The notes under the pieces: model-generated | Told to the model about the DNA's origin: nothing | The model's input: only the letters and a program-made list of their open reading frames with translations | Database searches by the model: none | Position numbers and translations under genes: made by a program | NCBI GenBank assembly: GCA_002293665.1 | Contig: DBDQ01000116.1 | Coordinates: 1 to 11,523 of the forward strand | Length of the DNA: 11,523 bases | Direction: 5' to 3' | From: Alistipes sp. UBA928 | GTDB lineage: Bacteria > Bacteroidota > Bacteroidia > Bacteroidales > Rikenellaceae | Shown here: one piece after another, positions 7,287-11,523 of the stretch | Numbering within the stretch: position 1 is the stretch's first letter | How the letters are laid out: each line of letters starts with the position of its first letter

Positions 7287-8784
7287 CGGCATTTCCGCTT
7301 GCGTCATTGCTTCGAGTCTGCGGCCCTCGCAATGACGTGATTTTGGCCTCGATGGCGGCGGCGATTTCGGCGCAGTGGTTCTCTATGTTGCCGGCGCCGA
7401 AAGTGACTACGACGTCGGTGGGGGTTCGGGCGATCTCTTCGGCCAGTTGCTCCTTCGGCACGGTGCGCCAGGGGATGCGGGTGACGTGACGTCCTATCAG
7501 TTCGGCGTCGACCCCTTCGATGGGGAGTTCGCGCGCTGGGTAGATCGGGGTAAGTATCAGTTCGTCGGCTCCGGAGAGCGCTTCGGCGAACTCGTGGTGG
7601 AGGTCGCGTGTGCGCGTGTAGAGGTGGGGCTGGAATATGGCGGTGAGGTGGCGGCCGGGGTACATTTCGCGCAGTGCGCCGATTGCTGCCGCGAGCTCCT
7701 CGGGGTGGTGGGCGTAGTCGTCCATGTAGACCCCTTCGGGCATGTCGACCCAGATGTCGAAACGGCGCCTGACGCCACGGAAGTCTGCCATTGCGCGGCG
7801 CAGTGCGGCGTGGTCGAGCGGTTCGCCCTGCATCTCGCCCGCGGCCCACATCATGGCTACCGCCGCGATGCTGTTCTCGACGTTGACGCGGCCAGGGATG
7901 CCGAGGGTGAGACCGGTGATGGTGCCGCCGGGGGTGACTATGTCGAAGGTGTATTTTCCGCCGGGGAGCGCGCGCAGGTTTGTGGTGTGGAAATCGGCAG
8001 CGTGGTCATCCATCGAGTAGCGGTAGATGAGGGTGGCGCGGTTGCGAATCTCAATGTCGACTTTTGTGTGGAGGATCGCCACGCCGAGTGGTTTAACCCG
8101 GTCGAGGAATTGCGAGAATGCCTCTTTGACGGCTTCGTAGCTGCCGTAGATGTCGAGGTGGTCGGGGTCGACGCTTGTGATCGCCGCCACGTCGGGGTTC
8201 AGACGCAGGAATGAGCGGTCGAATTCGTCGGCCTCCATCGCGAGGCGGTTGTCTAAAGACCTACCACCCTGCCCTTCGGGCACGCCTCCTTCCTGAAGGA
8301 GGGGATTGCTACGCGCGTCGGATAGAACGAGGTTGCTGTTGAAGTTTTTTGAGATGCCGCCGAGGAATGCACTGCCTCTTCCGGTGACTTGGGAATTAAA
8401 CCATGCGAGGAGCGTGGTGGTGGTGGTTTTGCCGTGGGTACCTGCCACGGCCATAGTGAACATCCCTTCGGCTACGTGGCCCAGCATCTCGCTGCGCTTC
8501 TCCACCATGAACCCGCGTTCGAAAAACCACCCTAATTCGCTGTGGTCGCGCGGCACGGCGGGGGTGAAGACCACCATCGTGGTGGCGGGGTCGCGAAACT
8601 CGTCCGGGATCAGCGCCACGTCGTCGGCGTAGTGTACCGATGCCCCCTCGTCGGCTAAAGCGCGGGTGAGGGGAGTTTCGGTGAGGTCGTAGCCTGCTAC
8701 GTGCATGCCGCGGTGCATGAAATACCTTGCCAAGGCGCTCATGCCGATGCCTCCGATGCCTATGAAATATATGTTTCGTATCAT
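7279..8784 (-). CDS. murC: UDP-N-acetylmuramate--L-alanine ligase MurC, with repeat-derived insertions
   Basis: A 501-residue cytoplasmic Mur ligase that adds L-Ala to UDP-MurNAc using ATP. It shows the N-terminal Rossmann motif GIGGIGMSALA (9-19), the ATP loop GTHGKTTTT (115-123), the central motif EADEFDRSF (184-192), DPDHLDIYG (206-214), HHPEE (359-363) and a normal C-terminal domain ending near GAGNIENH (463-470). The start at 8784 was chosen because MIRNIYFIGIGG begins the family fold and the ATG shares ATGA with the murG stop; upstream codons only read through murG. Two oddities are visible. Residues about 157-178 are an extra segment encoded by a palindromic repeat, in a place where Bacteroides-type MurC has a short loop. 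The tail TSLRGPQTRSND (483-494) is encoded by a second, REP-like palindrome. Both keep the reading frame, so the enzyme is probably functional. Confidence 0.97.
   Translation of the reverse strand: MIRNIYFIGIGGIGMSALARYFMHRGMHVAGYDLTETPLTRALADEGASVHYADDVALIPDEFRDPATTMVVFTPAVPRDHSELGWFFERGFMVEKRSEMLGHVAEGMFTMAVAGTHGKTTTTTLLAWFNSQVTGRGSAFLGGISKNFNSNLVLSDARSNPLLQEGGVPEGQGGRSLDNRLAMEADEFDRSFLRLNPDVAAITSVDPDHLDIYGSYEAVKEAFSQFLDRVKPLGVAILHTKVDIEIRNRATLIYRYSMDDHAADFHTTNLRALPGGKYTFDIVTPGGTITGLTLGIPGRVNVENSIAAVAMMWAAGEMQGEPLDHAALRRAMADFRGVRRRFDIWVDMPEGVYMDDYAHHPEELAAAIGALREMYPGRHLTAIFQPHLYTRTRDLHHEFAEALSGADELILTPIYPARELPIEGVDAELIGRHVTRIPWRTVPKEQLAEEIARTPTDVVVTFGAGNIENHCAEIAAAIEAKITSLRGPQTRSNDASGNADE
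7302..7337. repeat. REP-like palindrome at the murC 3' end and ftsQ 5' end
   Basis: A perfect 9 bp inverted repeat, CGTCATTGC (7302-7310) and GCAATGACG (7329-7337), separated by 18 nt that contain a further 3 bp pairing (GAG/CTC). On the coding strand it begins CGTCATTGCGAGG and ends CGAAGCAATGACG, a pattern that matches, from memory, a widespread bacterial repeat with CGTCATTGCGAGG and GAAGCAAT ends. It encodes MurC residues 483-494 in frame, beyond the end of the conserved domain. Its left arm on the plus strand contains the CAT that is read as the ATG at 7307, an upstream in-frame start for ftsQ. The transcript can form a hairpin about 16 nt before the preferred ftsQ start at 7286. Confidence 0.8.
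8251..8316. repeat. Palindromic repeat element inserted in frame within murC
   Basis: This 66 bp segment encodes MurC residues 157-178 and contains three palindromes in a row, read on the plus strand. GTCTAAAGAC lies at 8251-8260. TGCCC-TTC-GGGCA lies at 8270-8282. The longest has 8 bp arms, CCTCCTTC and GAAGGAGG, around CT at 8285-8302. On the coding strand it is preceded by GAC (8317-8319) and ends in GAC (8251-8253), which could be a 3 bp target duplication. Its translation, including NPLLQEGGVPEGQGG, is low in similarity to any MurC I know, whereas removing 22 codons restores the expected spacing before EADEFDRSF. The exact borders are inferred. The layout resembles the small palindromic repeats that are scattered in Bacteroidetes genomes, but copy number cannot be seen in one window. 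Confidence 0.75.
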
Positions 8785-9872
8785 TTCTGTTCCAAAATTA
8801 TGTCGACAATCCTCTCTGCCGAGTCGGCTGTGCCCAAGGCTTTGATCTTCGCTGCGAGGGCCGCGAGTTTTTCGGGGTCGGCGAGCAGTTCGAGTGCCTG
8901 CGGGATGGCCCGCTCCACCGCCTCGGCGTCGGCGCAAATCGCGGCGGCTTTCTGCCCGACGAGCGCCATTGCGTTCTTTGTCTGGTGATCTTCGGCCACG
9001 GCCGGCGAGGGTACGAAGAGCGTGGGTTTGCCCAGCAGGCTGAGCTCCGACACGGTGTTCGCTCCGCTGCGCGAGATCACGAGGTCGGCGGCGGCGTAGG
9101 CGAGGTCCATTCTTTCGATGAAGGCTCCTCTCCAGATGGCGGTCGTGGACTTGTCGGCCATGAAGGCGTCCATTTCGTCGGCGTAGTATTTGCCGGTTTG
9201 CCAGATAACCTGTATTTGGGCGAGACTGCCGTCGGTGACGGCGCGTTTCATCATTTCGTTGAAAGTGCGGCAGCCGAGGCTTCCTCCGATCACCAACATG
9301 GTGGGGCGGTCGGGGGTTAAGCCGAAGTGGGCGAGGGCCTCCTCCCTGGAAGGTGGTTCGGCAAAGTTGCCGCGCAGCGGATTTCCCGTCATCGAGACCC
9401 GGTCGGCGGGGAAGAAGCGCTCCATGCCGTCGTAGGCCACGCATACCGCGCGGGCGCGCCGGCCGAGCATTTTGTTGGTGAGGCCGGCGTAGGAGTTCTG
9501 CTCCTGGATCACCGTGGGGATGCCCATGCTTTGGGCCGCCCTCAGCACCGGGGCCGAGGCGTAGCCGCCGAAGCCCACCACGACGTCGGCGCCGAACTCT
9601 TTTATGACCCGCCGGGCGAGGCGCAGGCTTTGCGCCGCCTTGAACGGTACCAGCAGATTGCGCAGATCGAGCCGCCGCTGCAGTCCCGCCACGGGCAGTC
9701 CCACGATGCGGTAGCCCAGAGCCGGTATCTTCTCCATCTCCATTTTGCCTTTTGCGCCCACGAACAGCAACTCAACGTCGCCCGCCAGCCGGCGCGTCAA
9801 TGCCTCGGCCACCGCCACCGCCGGGTAGATGTGGCCTCCGGTGCCTCCTCCGCTGAGTATTATCTTTTTCAT
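8781..9872 (-). CDS. murG: UDP-N-acetylglucosamine--N-acetylmuramyl-(pentapeptide) pyrophosphoryl-undecaprenol GlcNAc transferase MurG
   Basis: A 363-residue GT28 glycosyltransferase that converts lipid I to lipid II on the inner face of the cytoplasmic membrane. The N-terminal domain has the glycine loop GGGTGGH (8-14) and QEQNSYAGLTNK (123-134). The C-terminal donor domain has GNPLR (163-167), GGSLG (196-200, the second G loop) and SRSGANTVSELSLLGKPTLF (267-286), followed by AEDHQTKNA (293-301), which contacts UDP-GlcNAc in the family. The length is normal. The ATG at 9872 was chosen because MKKIILSGGGTGGH is the canonical N-terminus and this ATG overlaps the ftsW stop (ATGA); an in-frame extension to 9968 would only read through ftsW. 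It ends in an ATGA overlap with murC. Confidence 0.98.
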   Translation of the reverse strand: MKKIILSGGGTGGHIYPAVAVAEALTRRLAGDVELLFVGAKGKMEMEKIPALGYRIVGLPVAGLQRRLDLRNLLVPFKAAQSLRLARRVIKEFGADVVVGFGGYASAPVLRAAQSMGIPTVIQEQNSYAGLTNKMLGRRARAVCVAYDGMERFFPADRVSMTGNPLRGNFAEPPSREEALAHFGLTPDRPTMLVIGGSLGCRTFNEMMKRAVTDGSLAQIQVIWQTGKYYADEMDAFMADKSTTAIWRGAFIERMDLAYAAADLVISRSGANTVSELSLLGKPTLFVPSPAVAEDHQTKNAMALVGQKAAAICADAEAVERAIPQALELLADPEKLAALAAKIKALGTADSAERIVDIILEQK

Positions 9873-11122
9873 CGAGGCGAATTTTCGTACAACGTTTCGG
9901 CCCGCGGGGTGTCGAGAGTCTGCTCCTGAATCTGGCGGCTCACTCCGAGCATCATTCCGAGCGCACACGACAGGAAGAGCTCACTCGAACCCCCTTTCGA
10001 GATGAGCGGCAGCGCGATTCCGGTCGAGGGAATCATGTTGGTCGCCACCATCATGTTGACCATCGCCTGCATGGTGATCAGCAGCGCGAGGCCCAACACC
10101 AGCAGGCTCGGGAAGGCCGTGCCGCACTTTCGAAATATGGCTATGCCGCGGAAGAATATCCACAGATAGAGCAGGATTACCACCAACCCTCCCACGATGG
10201 AGCCGTACTCCTCGATCACGAAGGCGAAGGCGTAGTCGCTCTCGGCCTCGGGAAGGATGCCGCGCTGGGTGCTTTCGCCCGCGCCGCGTCCGGTGAGACC
10301 GCCTACCGCGATCGCTATCTCGGCCTGTTCGACCTGGTAGCCCTTCTCGCCTGTGAAAAACCTCTCTAACCTTGCCACCCAGGTGCCCGATCTCGACGGC
10401 ATGCCCGTGAGTGCGGCGACACCGGCGTAGCAGAGGGCGGCCACGGCGGCCAAAACTATCAGTTTGCCCAAATCGCGCAGCCTGACACGCCCGATGAAAA
10501 GCATCACCAGGCAGGTGACGAAGAGTATGACGGCCGTCGAAAGGTTGGCCGGCATGATCGCCGCGCACGCCAAAGCGATGGGCAGCAGAAGCGGCACACT
10601 TGTCTCGCGCAGGATTTTCGCGCCGCCGTCCTCCTTCCATCCGCGTGCCGAGAAGGGCGGCAGCACGGGTTTACGGTCGATCGTGCGCTGACGGCGGGCG
10701 AGCTCCCTGGCCACCACCATCACCGTGGCAACCTTGAGGAAGTCCGAAGGCTGGAACGTGAAGTTCAACAGCGGGATTTTTATCCATCGCGGCGCGTCGG
10801 GAGCCTGCGGGTTGACCTCGCCGATGAAGTAGACCATTACCGTGAAAGCAAGCGCAATGCCGTAGGCAATCCACACCACGCGGCCGTAGAATTGGTAGTT
10901 GATCTTGTGGACGCCGTAGACCGCCAACAGGCCCATGGCCACGATCACGAGCTGGCGCACCAACACGCGGAGGTGGTCGCCCCCAGCCGCGAGTGCCTGG
11001 ATCCCAGTGGAGGAGTAGACCACGAGCACAGATACCGCAGCGAGGATCACCGCGATGATCCACAGCACCATGTCGCCGCCGGGCCTCAGGCTTCCTGTTC
11101 GGGTATGTTGTTGATTATCCAT
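9869..11122 (-). CDS. ftsW: SEDS-family septal peptidoglycan glycosyltransferase FtsW
   Basis: A 417-residue polytopic membrane protein of the SEDS family, which polymerises glycan strands from lipid II together with a class B PBP (FtsI). Signatures are FQPSDFLK (123-130), PANLSTAVILF (191-201), LPEAESDYAFAFVIEEYG (290-307), in which D296 matches the catalytic Asp of the family, and STGIALPLISKGGSS (366-380). About ten hydrophobic segments are visible. The cytoplasmic start MDNQQHTRTGSLRPGGD precedes GDMVLWII, the usual first helix, so the ATG at 11122 is kept although it overlaps murD by 37 nt; the Met at residue 18 (11071) would leave almost no N-terminus. The loop at about 144-172 is longer than in the E. 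coli protein. RodA is the alternative family member, but the dcw position decides for FtsW. Confidence 0.96.
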   Translation of the reverse strand: MDNQQHTRTGSLRPGGDMVLWIIAVILAAVSVLVVYSSTGIQALAAGGDHLRVLVRQLVIVAMGLLAVYGVHKINYQFYGRVVWIAYGIALAFTVMVYFIGEVNPQAPDAPRWIKIPLLNFTFQPSDFLKVATVMVVARELARRQRTIDRKPVLPPFSARGWKEDGGAKILRETSVPLLLPIALACAAIMPANLSTAVILFVTCLVMLFIGRVRLRDLGKLIVLAAVAALCYAGVAALTGMPSRSGTWVARLERFFTGEKGYQVEQAEIAIAVGGLTGRGAGESTQRGILPEAESDYAFAFVIEEYGSIVGGLVVILLYLWIFFRGIAIFRKCGTAFPSLLVLGLALLITMQAMVNMMVATNMIPSTGIALPLISKGGSSELFLSCALGMMLGVSRQIQEQTLDTPRAETLYENSPR

Positions 11123-11523
11123 TCCTTAAACATTTTCCCGCGATGTTCGTAATTGTCGAAGAGGTCGAAGCTGGCGCAGGCGGGCGAAAGCAGTACCAGG
11201 TCGCCGGGAGCTGCGAGTTTTTGGGCGCGGCGCATGGCTGCGTCAAGGCTGGAGGTGCTGTGAATCTCGTCGATGCGGCCGCGAAACGCCTTCACGAGTT
11301 TTTCGTTGTTGAGGCCCATACACACGAGGGCCTTAATCTTAGAGGTGAAGGGGTAGAGCGATTCGTAGTCGTTGCCCTTGTCGGTGCCGCCCGCGATCCA
11401 CACCACGGGGCGGGTCATGCTTTCGAGCGCGTACCACACGGCGTCGACGTTGGTGGCCTTCGAGTCGTTGATGTACTCCACGCCGTCCCACTCGCCCAGA
11501 CTTTGCAGGCGGTGTTCGATCCC
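11086..11523 (-). CDS. murD: UDP-N-acetylmuramoylalanine--D-glutamate ligase MurD, C-terminal part (5' end outside window)
   Basis: 145 C-terminal residues are visible and the frame is open to the right edge. MurD adds D-Glu to UDP-MurNAc-L-Ala with ATP in the cytoplasm. The fragment covers most of the C-terminal domain. It has an HR pair (4-5 of the fragment) where MurD has its conserved HR motif, then EYINDSKATNVDA (16-28), IAGGTDKGNDY (43-53) and SPACASFDLFDNYEHRG (113-129), which are diagnostic for MurD against MurC, MurE and MurF. The GTG at 11481 lies inside the conserved motif and is only a Val codon, not a start. The gene ends inside the ftsW reading frame with a 37 nt overlap, so the two are probably translated in sequence. 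Confidence 0.96.
   Translation of the reverse strand, partial: GIEHRLQSLGEWDGVEYINDSKATNVDAVWYALESMTRPVVWIAGGTDKGNDYESLYPFTSKIKALVCMGLNNEKLVKAFRGRIDEIHSTSSLDAAMRRAQKLAAPGDLVLLSPACASFDLFDNYEHRGKMFKEWIINNIPEQEA

Noticed and set aside
7375..8214. Plus-strand open frame antisense to murC
   Set aside because: Same explanation: a shadow of a conserved gene, with no family motif.
8251..8302. Rho-independent terminator read from the stem-loops in murC
   Set aside because: There is no following T-run on either strand, and the stems lie inside an essential open frame, so they are better explained as a repeat element.
8785..9444. Long N-terminal extension of murC
   Set aside because: It reads murG in another frame; the canonical MurC start MIRNIYFIGIGG at 8784 overlaps the murG stop.
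9873..9968. 32-residue N-terminal extension of murG
   Set aside because: It reads the end of ftsW in another frame, and the MurG family starts at MKKIILSGGG.
10620..10690. Third palindromic insertion in the ftsW loop
   Set aside because: The DNA contains CTCCTTCC and GGGCGG-like fragments reminiscent of the murC element, but no stem with matching arms.
1..11523. CRISPR arrays, tRNA or rRNA genes, insertion sequences, attachment sites
   Set aside because: No spaced direct repeats, RNA gene signatures or transposase frames are visible; the window is almost wholly occupied by ten coding regions.

Overview
The window is a piece of a bacterial chromosome in which every convincing gene lies on the minus strand. 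It holds the distal half of a division and cell wall (dcw) cluster, followed by three further genes. The order murD-ftsW-murG-murC-ftsQ-ftsA-ftsZ, without ddl or murB, together with a GldE-type CNNM/CorC protein and Bacteroidetes-style motifs in FtsW, MurG and FtsQ, points to the phylum Bacteroidota, probably Bacteroidales. The high GC content (about 60% by eye) would fit a Rikenellaceae/Alistipes-like organism, but that family-level placement is inference.

Reading in the direction of transcription, from high to low coordinates: murD (C-terminal part, its 5' end lies beyond the right edge), ftsW, murG, murC, ftsQ, ftsA, ftsZ, gldE, a compact 4'-phosphopantetheinyl transferase-like gene, and a secreted glycoside hydrolase family 9 (GH9) protein that runs off the left edge. 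The genes are packed tightly: 37 nt overlap murD/ftsW, ATGA overlaps ftsW/murG and murG/murC, 8 nt overlap murC/ftsQ, TAATG at ftsQ/ftsA, 12 nt gap ftsA/ftsZ, TAG directly followed by ATG at ftsZ/gldE, 17 nt overlap gldE/PPTase, and 15 nt before the GH9 gene. No intergenic stretch is longer than 15 nt. The first seven genes supply the last soluble UDP-MurNAc-peptide step, lipid II synthesis (MurG), the septal glycan polymerase (FtsW) and the FtsQ/FtsA/FtsZ division core. The last three genes are not division genes by family.

The most unusual features are two different palindromic repeats associated with murC. One, about 66 bp, is inserted in frame inside murC and adds about 22 residues just before the conserved EADEFDRSF motif. 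The other, a 36 bp REP-like palindrome with perfect 9 bp arms, encodes part of the MurC C-terminal tail and supplies a spare ATG upstream of the likely ftsQ start. This resembles the Rickettsia palindromic elements that insert inside proteins. Also notable are a roughly 90-residue coiled-coil insertion in the periplasmic part of FtsQ, an FtsZ whose conserved C-terminal peptide is followed by a 32-residue tail, and the GH9 gene attached to the end of the cluster behind a short AT-rich island.
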